This document shows positions 29,156-39,654 of a DNA stretch of 64,000 bases, in pieces. Position 1 is the stretch's first letter; every line of letters begins with the position of its first letter. A program made the position numbers and the translations under genes. A model generated the notes under the pieces. That model ran no database searches and was not told the origin of the DNA. It worked only from the letters and a program-made list of their open reading frames with translations. This stretch comes from Vibrio gigantis (GTDB taxonomy: Bacteria; Pseudomonadota; Gammaproteobacteria; Enterobacterales; Vibrionaceae), in assembly GCF_024347515.1 (NCBI RefSeq), contig NZ_AP025492.1:620001-684000 (forward strand). The letters are read 5' to 3'.

Positions 29156-29417
29156 TCGAATTATCAATGGCTTATTAAGGTGGTAATGCCACTCGTTTTG
29201 TCGACGCTAAAAACTGGAGAAATGTCACACTTTTGTCTAGAGTTTATAAATACGACATTAAGAATATCGTTTGATATTGAGAGCATTAATGATGAAAACA
29301 GTGACAATTTGACTGGGCTAGGTCAGGGGTAAGTGTTTGGGGTGAAAGATGCGGCTTATGTGTAGTATGTGAAATCAGAGTCTGATACCCGTCGATAAAT
29401 AATTCAAGGATAAGACT

Positions 29418-29726
29418 ATGACTATGATTTGTGCAAAGGAATTTTCAGAATGGTTAAGACATAGGTTCAACGCTGAAAGCTCGGGTATTTCTATTTCGAG
29501 AGTCGATATTACCCAACTGACAGGCAGGCAGCGTTTAGACCCTAGTTTCGTAAATGATGTTCACTATGAATTGATGCAGTATGGGATGGCATTCGTGACA
29601 GATACCAGTAGGGAAAACTTTTATCTTGTTCCGGTAGCTCAATCAATTAACTGGCGAGAACGACTTGAATACCAATTTGAAAAAGAGCTCTTCTGCAATA
29701 TTTATCCAATCGAAAAATCAGGATAA
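29418..29726 (+). CDS. Uncharacterised small protein, 102 residues
   Basis: No family is recognised. It is cytoplasmic in appearance (no signal, no membrane segment), with mixed charge and a fold-like density of hydrophobic residues. A QLTGRQRLDPSFVNDVHYELMQYG segment could be helical. The start has CAAGGATAAG upstream; a second ATG two codons in is an alternative. It ends seven bases before a strong terminator, so it is a real transcription unit on its own. It is likely conserved in Vibrio, but I cannot verify this. Confidence 0.7.
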   Translation: MTMICAKEFSEWLRHRFNAESSGISISRVDITQLTGRQRLDPSFVNDVHYELMQYGMAFVTDTSRENFYLVPVAQSINWRERLEYQFEKELFCNIYPIEKSG

Positions 29727-29732
29727 AAAAAA

Positions 29733-29758
29733 GGTTCAACTTATGGTTAAGTTGAACC
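29733..29758. terminator. Bidirectional terminator between the 102-residue gene and yfhL
   Basis: GGTTCAACTTA/TAAGTTGAACC with a 4-base loop and A/T runs on both sides. It serves two convergent genes. Confidence 0.85.
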
Positions 29759-29767
29759 TTTTTCTTT

Positions 29768-30025
<258 letters not shown>

Positions 30026-30050
30026 TTACTTCTCGGTTTTCTAAGTAAAG

Positions 30051-31469
30051 TTACTTACCTGATGCGTTGCGTGTGTCTTGGCCTTCGCTCAAGTTACGCA
30101 TTAACAAGCCGTACTCTAAGTCTAGATCAGCTGGTACTGGGATGAATACAAAGTGACCGTTACCTTTTGCGTCTTCAACTGCTTCAGACTTACGGTTTTC
30201 CATCATCTCTAGTGTGAAAACAACGTTACCTTTCGGTGTCATCATTTCTAAGCTGTCGCCTACTAGGAACTTGTTCTTCACTTCTACTTCTGCAAGATCG
30301 CCTCGGCGTTTACCTGTGAATTCACCAACAAATTGCTGAGTATCAGAGATAGAGTAACCGTACTCGTAGTTTTGGTAAGTGTCGTGAGTGTGGCGACGTA
30401 GGAAGCCTTCAGTGTAGCCACGGTGCGCTAGGCTCTCTAGTGTACCCATTAGGCTTTCATCAAATGGCTTGCCTGCTACTGCGTCATCGATCGCTTTACG
30501 ATAAACCTGTGCAGTACGAGCACAGTAGTAGAAAGACTTAGTACGGCCTTCAATTTTCAGTGAGTGAACCCCCATCTTCGTTAGGCGCTCAACGTGTTGG
30601 ATTGCACGAAGGTCTTTTGAGTTCATGATGTAAGTACCATGCTCATCTTCAAACGCAGCCATTTTTTCTTCTGGCTTGTGTGACTCTGAAAGTAGAACCA
30701 CTTCGTCTGTTGGTTTACCTAGACCTAGTGTATTGTCTGGACGTTCATCTTGAACTTCAATATCTTGCGTCTCTACTTCCTGAATAGCAACACCAGTAGG
30801 GTTTGCTTCAACGATTTGACCGTTTTCGTCTTCTTTTGCTGCTTCTGTTTTGTATTCCCAACGACAAGCGTTAGTGCAAGTACCTTGGTTAGGATCGCGC
30901 TTGTTCATGTAACCAGAAAGCAGGCAGCGACCAGAGTACGCCATACAAAGTGCACCGTGAACAAAGATCTCTAGTTCTGTTTCTGGGCAGTGCTCGCGGA
31001 TTTCTTCGATCTCTTCAAGTGATAGCTCACGAGATAGGATTACACGCTCAACGCCTTGGGTTGACCAGAACTTAACGGTAGCCCAGTTTACTGCATTTGC
31101 TTGAACAGAAAGGTGGATTGGCATTTCAGGGAACGCTTCACGAACCATCATGATAAGACCTGGGTCAGACATGATTAGGGCATCAGGGCCCATATCTACA
31201 ACTGGCTTAAGGTCGCGAATGAATGTTTTTAATTTAGAGTTGTGCGGCTGAATGTTACATACAACATATAACTTCTTACCTTGAGCATGAGCTTCATCGA
31301 TACCAATTTGTAGGTTTTCGTGATTGAACTCGTTGTTACGAACGCGAAGGCTGTAACGTGGCTGGCCTGCGTATACTGCATCTGCGCCGTAGGCGAATGC
31401 GTAACGCATGTTTTTAAGGCTTCCTGCCGGTGATAATAGTTCAGGTACAAATGGTTTTTGTGTAGTCAT
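30051..31469 (-). CDS. trhP: Prephenate-dependent tRNA uridine(34) hydroxylase TrhP (YegQ, U32 family)
   Basis: A 472-residue protein of the peptidase-U32 family. In E. coli, TrhP makes 5-hydroxyuridine at wobble U34 without oxygen and needs prephenate. The N-terminal region has ELLSPAGSLKNMRYAFAYGADAVYAG. The four-Cys iron-sulfur region runs over CMAYSGRCLLSGYMNKRD and GTCTNACRW. An acidic linker of about 60 residues (about 215-275) precedes EDEHGTYIMNSKDL, somewhat longer than in E. coli. It is in an apparent operon with yfhL. Confidence 0.92.
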   Translation of the reverse strand: MTTQKPFVPELLSPAGSLKNMRYAFAYGADAVYAGQPRYSLRVRNNEFNHENLQIGIDEAHAQGKKLYVVCNIQPHNSKLKTFIRDLKPVVDMGPDALIMSDPGLIMMVREAFPEMPIHLSVQANAVNWATVKFWSTQGVERVILSRELSLEEIEEIREHCPETELEIFVHGALCMAYSGRCLLSGYMNKRDPNQGTCTNACRWEYKTEAAKEDENGQIVEANPTGVAIQEVETQDIEVQDERPDNTLGLGKPTDEVVLLSESHKPEEKMAAFEDEHGTYIMNSKDLRAIQHVERLTKMGVHSLKIEGRTKSFYYCARTAQVYRKAIDDAVAGKPFDESLMGTLESLAHRGYTEGFLRRHTHDTYQNYEYGYSISDTQQFVGEFTGKRRGDLAEVEVKNKFLVGDSLEMMTPKGNVVFTLEMMENRKSEAVEDAKGNGHFVFIPVPADLDLEYGLLMRNLSEGQDTRNASGK

Positions 31470-31634
31470 TGCTTCGTTCTCTAATCTGATCTCAAGTCAG
31501 GTTGATACCACCAAGTGATATCAAAGGGGCGCAAATTTTACGCTAAAATGAGTCTGGTTGATAGCCCTAAAGATAGCAATGATATTAAGAAGAGAGTGAA
31601 GGGATAAATATACAGCGGGAAATGTAGGGAAAAT

Positions 31635-31661
31635 AAGCTCAGGCACGGAGCACCTGAGCTT
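31635..31661 (-). terminator. Intrinsic terminator after rdgC
   Basis: AAGCTCAGG/CCTGAGCTT stem with a 9-base loop; on the minus strand it is followed by ATTTT. Confidence 0.7.
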
Positions 31662-31673
31662 TAGAGATAGCGA

Positions 31674-32588
31674 TTAAGCGTTCGGTTGAGTTAATCCACC
31701 TAGTGATTCGAATAGGTTCGGAAGGAACACGCTGAACTCACCACATAGCAATGAGAAATCTGCATCAAAGCGTGCTGCTTGGTCTTCGCGAGGAATATCG
31801 TCGTTCTCATCTTTAAGTTCATCGCTGAACTTCAGGCGTTTGATACTGCCGTCTTCAGCCAGGATGAATTCAATGCGATCTTGCCAGTTGATAAGCAGCT
31901 TGGTTACCACTTTATTTGCTTCGATGTGGTTTTTAATCTCGTCGGCTTCTAGCTCTTGTTTCTTAACTCGAACAATACCACCGTCTTCTTGGATTGATTT
32001 AAGCTCAGCTTCGTCAAGCATAGTAATGCCTTGAGGTGTATCGCCCGACTTAACCCATTCGGTTAGTGTTGTTTCGATCGCTTGCTCAGGAATTGCAGGA
32101 ACAACTGGTAGGCTACCCATTGTTTTGCGTAGCAGAGCTAACACGTCTTCTGCTTTTTTGTAGCTGCTAGCATCAACCACAATGAAGCCTTCTTTTGGCA
32201 TGATCAGCGCGTATGTGAAGTTACTGCGGCTAAATGCACGAGGAAGAAGGTCAATAATGATGTCTTCTTTTAGGCTATCTTTCTCTTTCTTTTTAAGAGG
32301 AGTGCCTGACTCTGCCTCAAGAGTTTCAACTTTTGCATTCAGTGACTCTTTAATCACAGATGCTGGAAGCATTTTCTCTTCTTTCTTTGCACAGATTAGG
32401 ATGCGGTTCTCTGATACGTGCGTCATCATATCGCCATGTTTACCCATTGCGTGCACCCAACCAAACTTCTGTTTGTCTTGGCTACCACAAGGAGTAAAGC
32501 GGAATTCTTCAAGTTGTTTCTCTAGCTGATCTGCGTTGAAATCAATATCACGGTTGAAGCGATAGACTAGGCAATTTTTAAACCACAT
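31674..32588 (-). CDS. rdgC: Recombination-associated protein RdgC
   Basis: 304 residues, the same length class as E. coli RdgC (303). It begins [15 protein letters not shown] and has the family's characteristic stretches (FVFTPCG-like [17 protein letters not shown] and [25 protein letters not shown]). RdgC forms a ring dimer on DNA and restrains RecA. It is divergent from phoB. Confidence 0.95.
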   Translation of the reverse strand: MWFKNCLVYRFNRDIDFNADQLEKQLEEFRFTPCGSQDKQKFGWVHAMGKHGDMMTHVSENRILICAKKEEKMLPASVIKESLNAKVETLEAESGTPLKKKEKDSLKEDIIIDLLPRAFSRSNFTYALIMPKEGFIVVDASSYKKAEDVLALLRKTMGSLPVVPAIPEQAIETTLTEWVKSGDTPQGITMLDEAELKSIQEDGGIVRVKKQELEADEIKNHIEANKVVTKLLINWQDRIEFILAEDGSIKRLKFSDELKDENDDIPREDQAARFDADFSLLCGEFSVFLPNLFESLGGLTQPNA

Positions 32589-32713
32589 ATATTTTTCTCA
32601 TACCTTTTTAGAAGTGCCTCATGATATGAGATCTAATTCGATTTGTCCTTAGCTCTGTATCAAAAGTTATAAAGTGAAACGTTTGAGACAGTTATATGAA
32701 AATTTGTTTTCAA

Positions 32714-32747
32714 AGGTCACAAAAGTGTCATAATTAACTCAGATAAT
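32714..32747 (+). promoter_or_regulatory. Pho box and promoter of phoB
   Basis: GTCAC (32716-32720) and GTCAT (32727-32731) are direct repeats with exactly 11-bp period and an AT-rich spacer, the PhoB box pattern. A GATAAT -10 at 32742-32747 lies 10 bp after the second repeat, the position expected for PhoB activation. This indicates autoregulated phoBR. Confidence 0.8.
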
Positions 32748-32782
32748 GCAATGCGTTGATTAAATACAAAGGCTATTCAATT

Positions 32783-33472
32783 ATGTCGAGAAGGATTCTG
32801 GTCGTTGAAGATGAAGCACCTATTCGTGAGATGCTGTGTTTTGTACTTGAACAAAAAGGCTACCAAGCAGTAGAGGCTGAAGATTACGATACAGCGGTAA
32901 ACAAGCTATGTGAACCTTTCCCAGATCTAGTATTACTAGATTGGATGCTACCTGGTGGTAGCGGGATAAACTTTATCAAGCACATGAAGCGTGAAGAGTT
33001 AACTCGCAACATCCCAGTGGTGATGCTAACGGCTCGTGGTGAAGAAGAAGATAAGGTTCGCGGTTTAGAAGTTGGCGCTGACGACTACATTACCAAACCA
33101 TTTTCACCAAAAGAGCTTGTAGCTCGCCTGAAAGCGGTTATTCGCCGTGTAACACCAACAGCATTGGAAGATGTGATTGATGTTCAAGGTCTTAAATTAG
33201 ACCCAGTATCACACCGCGTTACCGCAAGCGAAGGCCCAGTTGATATGGGACCGACAGAATTCAAAATGCTGCATTTCTTTATGACGCACCAAGAGCGTGT
33301 ATACAGCCGAGAGCAGCTGCTTAACAATGTTTGGGGTACCAACGTTTACGTTGAAGACCGCACGGTTGATGTACATATTCGACGCCTGCGTAAAGCGCTT
33401 GAGTCTGCAGGTCACGATAAGCTAATCCAAACGGTTCGTGGCGCTGGCTACCGTTTTTCTACAAAGGCTTAA
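32783..33472 (+). CDS. phoB: Phosphate regulon response regulator PhoB
   Basis: 229 residues, matching E. coli PhoB. The receiver domain at 1-120 has acidic residues E9, D10 and phospho-acceptor D53 (LLDWMLPG), Thr in MLTARG and Lys in [10 protein letters not shown]. The OmpR-type winged helix follows. The start at 32783 ([10 protein letters not shown]) is preferred over an in-frame ATG at 32756 that would add nine residues outside the family alignment. Followed by phoR after 33 bp. Confidence 0.97.
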   Translation: MSRRILVVEDEAPIREMLCFVLEQKGYQAVEAEDYDTAVNKLCEPFPDLVLLDWMLPGGSGINFIKHMKREELTRNIPVVMLTARGEEEDKVRGLEVGADDYITKPFSPKELVARLKAVIRRVTPTALEDVIDVQGLKLDPVSHRVTASEGPVDMGPTEFKMLHFFMTHQERVYSREQLLNNVWGTNVYVEDRTVDVHIRRLRKALESAGHDKLIQTVRGAGYRFSTKA

Positions 33473-33505
33473 TGTGGCTTCGCTGCCCAGTTTACGGAGT
33501 CCTGA

Positions 33506-34804
33506 ATGGTTGAAAAGTTAACCTGGAAAAAGCTGGCTTGGGAGCTGGCTTTTTTTTACGCACCATGGGTTTTAGTCGGATGGATATTCGGTTATCTACC
33601 TTGGTTACTGCTGGCTGCTACGGTATTGCAGCTCGGCTGGCATCTACACAATCAAATGCGTTTGTCCGCATGGCTGTGGGATGAGAAGCGTCTAACTCCA
33701 CCTTCAGGCTCTGGCAACTGGGAATCTCTGTTTAACGGTATTTATCGTATGCAGCAGAGACAGCGTCGCAAACGTAAAGAGCTGACTAACCTTATTCGCC
33801 GTTTCCGTAACGGTGCTGAGTCCCTTCCCGATGCCGTTGTGGTATTTCGTGGTGAAGGCAATATCGTTTGGTGTAACAAGCTGGCTCAGTATTTGTTGGG
33901 CTTTCGTTGGCCAGATGATTCAGGTCAACCGATCTCGAACTTGATTCGTACTCCAGATTTTATTAAGTACCTTAATAAGCAAGATTTCTCTGAGCCATTA
34001 GAGATGCCTTCTCCATTGAATGTGGAACGTATGCTTGAACTGCGTATTGTGCCGTATACCGAGGGTGAACACCTGATGGTGGTGCGTGATGTGACCCAGC
34101 TTAAGCAGCTAGAGGGCATGCGCCGTAACTTCTTCGCTAACGTCTCTCATGAGTTGCGTACACCAATGACCGTCCTTCAAGGTTATCTTGAAATGACGGA
34201 AGACCCAGACATGATCGTTGGCCCAATGTGGACCAAGGCGCATGGTGTAATGACTGAGCAATTGAATCGTATGAACAGTCTGGTTAACCAGTTGCTCACG
34301 CTTTCGAAAATTGAAGCAGCGCCAATGCATGAGTTGGATGAAGTAGTGAACGTTCCGGCTATGCTTGAAGTTCTGGAGAAAGAAGCAGCAAGCTTAAGTG
34401 GTGACCGTGAACATAAACTTGAATTTGATATCGATAAAAGCCTTCGTGTTCTTGCTGATGAAGACCAATTGAGAAGTGCGATATCGAATCTCGTTTACAA
34501 CGCAGTGAAATATACGCCACCGGGTGCGACGGTTAAGGTGCGTTGGTATCAGACTAGTCAAGGTGCGTGTTTGGATGTGTCAGACACAGGAGACGGTATT
34601 GAGCCTCAGCATTTACATCGCCTCACAGAGCGCTTCTATCGTGTAGATAAAGCCCGCTCTCGTGATACCGGTGGTAGTGGTCTTGGATTGGCGATTGTAA
34701 AGCATGCGCTTAGCCACCACGATTCACACCTCGAAATTCAAAGTGAAGTGGGCGTCGGCAGTCGTTTCCATTTCACGTTGCCAAACCGATTGACCGTGTC
34801 ATGA
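33506..34804 (+). CDS. phoR: Phosphate regulon sensor histidine kinase PhoR
   Basis: 432 residues. Two closely spaced N-terminal membrane helices (about 11-50) leave essentially no periplasmic domain, as in E. coli PhoR, so sensing goes through PstSCAB-PhoU. A charged region and PAS domain (about 95-200) follow. The H-box NVSHELRTP carries phospho-His215. The HATPase domain has [19 protein letters not shown] and [12 protein letters not shown]. The end overlaps the next gene by 4 bp (ATGA), indicating translational coupling. Confidence 0.96.
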   Translation: MVEKLTWKKLAWELAFFYAPWVLVGWIFGYLPWLLLAATVLQLGWHLHNQMRLSAWLWDEKRLTPPSGSGNWESLFNGIYRMQQRQRRKRKELTNLIRRFRNGAESLPDAVVVFRGEGNIVWCNKLAQYLLGFRWPDDSGQPISNLIRTPDFIKYLNKQDFSEPLEMPSPLNVERMLELRIVPYTEGEHLMVVRDVTQLKQLEGMRRNFFANVSHELRTPMTVLQGYLEMTEDPDMIVGPMWTKAHGVMTEQLNRMNSLVNQLLTLSKIEAAPMHELDEVVNVPAMLEVLEKEAASLSGDREHKLEFDIDKSLRVLADEDQLRSAISNLVYNAVKYTPPGATVKVRWYQTSQGACLDVSDTGDGIEPQHLHRLTERFYRVDKARSRDTGGSGLGLAIVKHALSHHDSHLEIQSEVGVGSRFHFTLPNRLTVS

Positions 34805-35778
34805 GTGACTTAATACGCAGGATGCGTTTGCCGATTGGTTCTATGTTAGCGATGCTATTGGCGTGGCCAAGCTTCGCTGAACAGAGTGTTGAATCACTGC
34901 CTGATTATTCCAAGGTTCCTGGTATCTCTGGAAGCTTGTTGTCGGTCGGTTCTGATACTTTGGCTGGGATGACGACACTTTGGGTAGAGGAGTTTAAATC
35001 CTATTATCCGAATGTGAACGCTCAGGTCCAAGCATCTGGCTCTTCTACTGCACCTCCTGCATTGACAGAAGGGACAGCACACCTTGGCCCTATGAGCCGA
35101 CCAATGCGTCTGCGTGAAGTAGAAGCCTTCGAAAGAGAGCATGGCTATAAACCAACTGCATTACGAGTGGCTATTGATGCAATAGGACTGTTTGTCCATC
35201 GAGATAACCCTATTGAAGGGCTGAACTTTCGTCAGATTGATGGCATCTTTTCTGAGACCCTACGCTGCGGAGCAACGAAGCCCCTCAATAACTGGCAAGA
35301 TCTCGGAATCGATCAGCCATGGGCGAAACATCGATTCCAGCTGTTCGGTCGCAATTCAGTATCGGGTACTTATGGATACTTCAAACAGAATGCACTCTGT
35401 GGTGGTGATTTTAAAAATCGCGTGAATGAGCAACCAGGTTCCGCTTCTGTAGTTCAGTCGGTCGCTTCATCCATCAGCGGGATTGGCTATTCGGGTATTG
35501 GCTATCGTGTAGCTGGTGTTAAGCTGATTCCTATTGCAGAGCACGGTTCTAGTTATGTTGAGCCTACGCGTACGAATATCTTGAGCGGTGATTACCCTCT
35601 ATCGCGCTTTCTTTATGTATACGTGAACAAACACCCAGATAAACCGCTTTCTCCCGTTGAGAGAGAGTTCCTCACTTTTGTGTTCTCAAAGCAAGGGCAA
35701 GAACTGGTAGAGAAAGATGGCTATTTAGCGATACCGTCTGAGTTCGCAGAGCAAGAGTTGGCGAAAGTTGGGCTCTGA
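34801..35778 (+). CDS. Phosphate-binding PstS-like periplasmic protein
   Basis: 325 residues. It has a signal peptide (about 1-26, [12 protein letters not shown]) and a PstS-type binding domain with [28 protein letters not shown] and [13 protein letters not shown], which carry the Ser/Thr/Arg phosphate contacts. It is unusual in being coupled to phoR (4-bp overlap) rather than heading the pst operon. It could be the partner of the PstCAB system at 39.6-44.5 kb or a dedicated sensor-linked binding protein. Another pstS elsewhere in the genome is likely, so I give no symbol. Confidence 0.88.
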   Translation: MSDLIRRMRLPIGSMLAMLLAWPSFAEQSVESLPDYSKVPGISGSLLSVGSDTLAGMTTLWVEEFKSYYPNVNAQVQASGSSTAPPALTEGTAHLGPMSRPMRLREVEAFEREHGYKPTALRVAIDAIGLFVHRDNPIEGLNFRQIDGIFSETLRCGATKPLNNWQDLGIDQPWAKHRFQLFGRNSVSGTYGYFKQNALCGGDFKNRVNEQPGSASVVQSVASSISGIGYSGIGYRVAGVKLIPIAEHGSSYVEPTRTNILSGDYPLSRFLYVYVNKHPDKPLSPVEREFLTFVFSKQGQELVEKDGYLAIPSEFAEQELAKVGL

Positions 35779-35813
35779 TTGAGGCTACTACAAACTTAGA
35801 AAAGAAGTGTTTG

Positions 35814-35842
35814 AACAGCTTGCGATGTCGCAGGCTGTTTTT
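35814..35842 (+). terminator. Intrinsic terminator after the phoBR operon
   Basis: AACAGCTTGCGA/TCGCAGGCTGTT with a 2-base loop and a run of five T. Confidence 0.8.
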
Positions 35843-35856
35843 ATTTTGACTGTTCG

Positions 35857-37368
35857 TTATTCTAGCTTTAACGACCACCCTGCATTTTGCCAACGTTGTT
35901 GTTCTTCTCTGAGTTCACAATTAAGCAGTTGGTTTTGAGCCAACCAATCGCTGCTAGATCCTTTCAATTTCCAGTTATCCTGTTGTTCAATCGTTAGAGT
36001 TACATCTGGAGTTAGCGTTTGATTTCGCTGACGGTTAAGTAAGATAGCGAGTCTTAATATACGAATTAGCAGCGTTATTTGTTGTGGGGGAAATAGGGAA
36101 AGCTCCGGCAAGTCTTGTAACTTGAGCGCTTTTCTTTGATAGCGAACCAATGTTGAGATCAGACGTTGTTGCTCAGTATTGAAGCCTGGCATTGTCGTGT
36201 GTTTAAGCAGATAAGCCGAATGACGGTGATAGCCTTGGAATGCAATGCTTTGTCCCACCTCATGAAGCAATGCAGCCCAACCAATCAGATCATACAGCTC
36301 ATTACTGACCGCTGTTGTCACTTGAGGTTGCATTTGCTTCAGCAATGCAAGAGCGAGTACTTTTACTTTCTGACCATGAGCTACGTCGACATGGTATCGG
36401 GAAACTAGCGTTTCGGCAGTTCTTGTTCGAACATCAATATCTTTAAATCTATCCTCCATGTCATAAAGAACACCTTCTCTCAGAGCACCATCAGAAAAAT
36501 GTAACGCCTTGATATCTAGCGTATCCATAATTGCTGAAAGAATGGTGACGCCAGCAGCAAACACTGGCTTTCTCTCATCACTTAAACCTGAAAGATTTAA
36601 GGTTTTGGATGATGAAAATTCACATAAGTGATTTTTTAAATAGGACAGGCGTTGTGGCGTAATGAGACCATCGCTGAACCCTAAGCCAATGAGTACCTCC
36701 TTTACTGATTTAGCGGTCCCAGATGAGCCAAAGGCGATTTCCCAAGAGGCTTTTGTGTATTCTTCAATCAATGGCATCAATAGACGAGTAGCTGCGGTAT
36801 AAGCTTCTGAGAAGTGCTGTGAGGTTAGATCTCCGTTAGTAAAGAAACGTTGAGTGAAGTTGACGCATCCCATCGGTAAACTGCGCATAATTTGGGGGGT
36901 AAAGCCTTGTCCAGCGACGAGTTCCGTACTTCCTCCACCGATATCAATAACCAATTTAGATTCAGAAGCGGTTTGAGTGTGCTCTACACCGTTATAGATT
37001 ATTCGAGCTTCTTCTTGACCGGAAATGATCTCTATTGGAAAAGGAAACAGTGGTTTGGCTTGCTCTATGAAGTCTTTAGCGTTTTTGGCCTTTCTTAGAG
37101 TATGAGTCGCAACAACTCTGACATCATCAAGTTCAAAATCCGCTAGTCGTTCTGCGAACACTTTCAGGCACTCTAAGCCGCGCTTGATAGCGCTTTCGGA
37201 TAGGAAGTGACTTTCATCCAATCCATCACCTAATCTTACTTTCTGTTTGTGTCTACTGACTAATTGCAGGTGTTGATCGAATACTCGGGCTACTACCATA
37301 TGGAAGCTGTTCGACCCCAAATCGATAGCGGCAATACATCGAGAATGTTTGTTATCAATTAGCGACAT
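35857..37368 (-). CDS. ppx: Exopolyphosphatase Ppx (Ppx/GppA family)
   Basis: About 503 residues. The start at 37368 (MSLIDNKHS) has AAGAGAG upstream on the minus strand; upstream in-frame starts are inside ppk and unlikely. The actin-like fold shows AAIDLGSNSFHMVVARV, the P-loop-like VIDIGGGSTELV and SSGTAKSVKEV, then a C-terminal HD-like region (WAALLHEVGQSIAFQGYHRHSAYLL). It degrades polyphosphate from the end. It overlaps the ppk 3' end by 14 bp, so the two are translationally coupled. Confidence 0.95.
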   Translation of the reverse strand: MSLIDNKHSRCIAAIDLGSNSFHMVVARVFDQHLQLVSRHKQKVRLGDGLDESHFLSESAIKRGLECLKVFAERLADFELDDVRVVATHTLRKAKNAKDFIEQAKPLFPFPIEIISGQEEARIIYNGVEHTQTASESKLVIDIGGGSTELVAGQGFTPQIMRSLPMGCVNFTQRFFTNGDLTSQHFSEAYTAATRLLMPLIEEYTKASWEIAFGSSGTAKSVKEVLIGLGFSDGLITPQRLSYLKNHLCEFSSSKTLNLSGLSDERKPVFAAGVTILSAIMDTLDIKALHFSDGALREGVLYDMEDRFKDIDVRTRTAETLVSRYHVDVAHGQKVKVLALALLKQMQPQVTTAVSNELYDLIGWAALLHEVGQSIAFQGYHRHSAYLLKHTTMPGFNTEQQRLISTLVRYQRKALKLQDLPELSLFPPQQITLLIRILRLAILLNRQRNQTLTPDVTLTIEQQDNWKLKGSSSDWLAQNQLLNCELREEQQRWQNAGWSLKLE

Positions 37369-39454
37369 GATTTCTCTCTTGTTTGTACTTCTTGCGAGCC
37401 AATTTCTCCATACGTTTAATATAGTGGTAAGTGGAGAGTTGCGACGTCGGGTAATCAAGCGGGTTTGCCGGTGCTTGTATATAAGGGTTACTCATCGATT
37501 GGTTTAGCACTCTAGCTTTGTTGCTGTCATCGAAATGAAACTCGGTGATGTCGATAATGGTTTGCTTGATCTTTGGATCTAAAATTGGGGCTGCAACTTC
37601 GATGCGATGATCAAAGTTTCGTGTCATCCAGTCTGCAGAGGAGATATAGACTTTCGGCTTTCCAGAGTTACCAAATATCATCACTCTCGGGTGTTCGAGA
37701 AAACGGTCGACCACACTGACAACTTCAATATGGTTACTGACGTTGGGTATGCCAGGGACAAGAGAGCACATGCCACGAATGACCATTCTCACTTTTACAT
37801 TTGCTTGGCTGGCCTGATAGAGCTTTTCAATGATATCGCGGTCGACCAAGTTGTTGAGTTTTAGAGTGATGCTTGCTGGCTTATCCTCTATCGCGTTTTG
37901 TATTTCACTATCTATCAACTGATACAGACGTTTTCTTGTATTCTTTGGCGACACAATCAGTTGTTTGAATTGGGACCTTTGATAAGGGTTTTCAACATAC
38001 TTAAAGACTTGCCTCACCTCTTGAGTCAAATCTTTATTTGCAGTGAGCAGAGAAAAATCGGTATATACCCGCGCTGTAACTTCGTGAAAGTTGCCAGTGC
38101 CAATATGGGCATAATGCTCTGTATGCTTGCCTTCTTTTCGTTTGATGAGCAGCAGCTTGGAGTGGATCTTCAAGCTCGGGATGCCATGGATGACTTTTAC
38201 ACCCGCTTCTTGAAGTTTCTTGGTCCATTGAATATTGGCTTGCTCATCAAAGCGGGCTTGCAGCTCGACAACCACGGTGACCTTTTTGCCATTGTGCGCA
38301 GCGTCGATAATCGAGCTAAGGAGTTTTGAGCCTTCTGCAACACGATAAACGTTTATTTTTATGGAGGTTACCTTAGGGTCAAAGGAAGCCTGCCTCACGA
38401 GCTCAGTGATGTGATTAAAGGTGTGATAAGGGTAATGGAGTAAGATGTCACGAGCTTTGATCGCTTCGAAATAGTTTGGGTAGTGGCTGAAATGCGCACA
38501 CTTAATCGCGGGTAGCGGACGATTAACTAAATCACGTCGATTAAGGCTTGGGAACTCAGAGAAATGTTTGAAGTTATGATAGCGTCCACCTGCGATGACA
38601 CTATCATAGTCAGACAGCTTAAGCCTTACTTGTAAAAAATTAAGCATTTCAGCTGGCATTTCTGATTCATAGATAAGGCGTATTGGCAGTGCCGTTAAGC
38701 GTTGTTCTAAACCTAAAGACATCGACTCTAAGAGGCTACTTTCATTGTCCTCTTGAAGATCATAATCAGCATCACGCGTCATTTTTATCGCAAAACAACG
38801 CAATGAGTCATATTCAAAGAATCCTTTAAGCAAGTCATCCAAACAAAATCGAACTATATTATCTAATAAGATCAAAGTCGTACGCTGTGAACCAGAGGAG
38901 TCTGGTAGCTTAACAAATCGAGGGAGTGCCTCTGATGGGATTTCGAGTAAGACATATTGAGAAGATGCGTCACGCTCGATGTCGATGGCTAAGTAACTTT
39001 GCTCGTCTTTCATAATATTGAGCAACTGGCTATCTTCGTTTAAAAGAAACGGAGTTAAATGCGGAAGTACTTTTTTCTTAAAGTACTTCTTGATCCATTC
39101 GCTTTGTTCTTCGCTGATTTGTTGTTCGTTGACCAGAAAAATACGATTGCGTGCCAATTCTAATAGCAAGTCGTTATACAGTTCATGGAATTGAGCGTCG
39201 AGCTTGCTCGCTTTATTCTGCATTTGAGTCAGTAAGGCTTTCGGCGAGTTGGAGGGGAACTGTGGATCTTGAAGTAAGATCTTTCGCTTCACATCAGCAA
39301 ATCGGACTTTGTAAAACTCATCGAGGTTTTTCGAATAAATACCTAAAAAACGAACTCTTTCGATTAAGGGGACTGACTTGTCTGTCGCCTCTTGGAGCAC
39401 TCTTTCGTTGAAAGATAACCAGCTAAGTTCTTTTGTTACATAGTCTTTTTCCAT
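37355..39454 (-). CDS. ppk: Polyphosphate kinase Ppk1
   Basis: 699 residues. It has the N-terminal helical domain, head domain and two C-terminal PLD-like domains. The catalytic site is IHSKLLLIKR (H431, corresponding to E. coli His435) and AHIGTGNFHE (H450). It makes long-chain polyphosphate from ATP on the membrane. It lies upstream of ppx and is divergent from pstC, the intergenic gap of 200 bp being shared. Confidence 0.96.
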   Translation of the reverse strand: MEKDYVTKELSWLSFNERVLQEATDKSVPLIERVRFLGIYSKNLDEFYKVRFADVKRKILLQDPQFPSNSPKALLTQMQNKASKLDAQFHELYNDLLLELARNRIFLVNEQQISEEQSEWIKKYFKKKVLPHLTPFLLNEDSQLLNIMKDEQSYLAIDIERDASSQYVLLEIPSEALPRFVKLPDSSGSQRTTLILLDNIVRFCLDDLLKGFFEYDSLRCFAIKMTRDADYDLQEDNESSLLESMSLGLEQRLTALPIRLIYESEMPAEMLNFLQVRLKLSDYDSVIAGGRYHNFKHFSEFPSLNRRDLVNRPLPAIKCAHFSHYPNYFEAIKARDILLHYPYHTFNHITELVRQASFDPKVTSIKINVYRVAEGSKLLSSIIDAAHNGKKVTVVVELQARFDEQANIQWTKKLQEAGVKVIHGIPSLKIHSKLLLIKRKEGKHTEHYAHIGTGNFHEVTARVYTDFSLLTANKDLTQEVRQVFKYVENPYQRSQFKQLIVSPKNTRKRLYQLIDSEIQNAIEDKPASITLKLNNLVDRDIIEKLYQASQANVKVRMVIRGMCSLVPGIPNVSNHIEVVSVVDRFLEHPRVMIFGNSGKPKVYISSADWMTRNFDHRIEVAAPILDPKIKQTIIDITEFHFDDSNKARVLNQSMSNPYIQAPANPLDYPTSQLSTYHYIKRMEKLARKKYKQERNHVAN

Positions 39455-39601
39455 CGAGATAAGAATCCTTGAGTACTGGTTATAGAGCTAATTACTTTAA
39501 TTTAGAATGGCAAAATGCACAAAATCTATGATCTTACTTTAAGAAATATGGCTAACAAACTTGTTATTAGTTTCAGTTGTTTAACGTAACTTGTAATATA
39601 A

Positions 39602-39630
39602 TTGTCATCTAACGTACATATTATGTCAGT
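39602..39630 (+). promoter_or_regulatory. Possible degenerate Pho box before pstC
   Basis: TTGTCAT and ATGTCAG are 21 bp apart with a degenerate GTACAT unit between, so three approximate 10-11 bp repeats. It is weaker than the phoB site. The sequence shows only the repeats; PhoB control is inferred from the gene set. Confidence 0.45.
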
Positions 39631-39654
39631 AGCTAAAAAAAGGTAGATAAACAG

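Noticed and set aside
29156..29417. Possible small RNA between mepA and the 102-residue gene
   Set aside because: No promoter-terminator pair is visible; only a short AATATC/GATATT inverted repeat.
35857..37458. Longer Ppx starting inside ppk
   Set aside because: The extra 30 residues are outside the family alignment; the ATG at 37368 has a good ribosome binding site.
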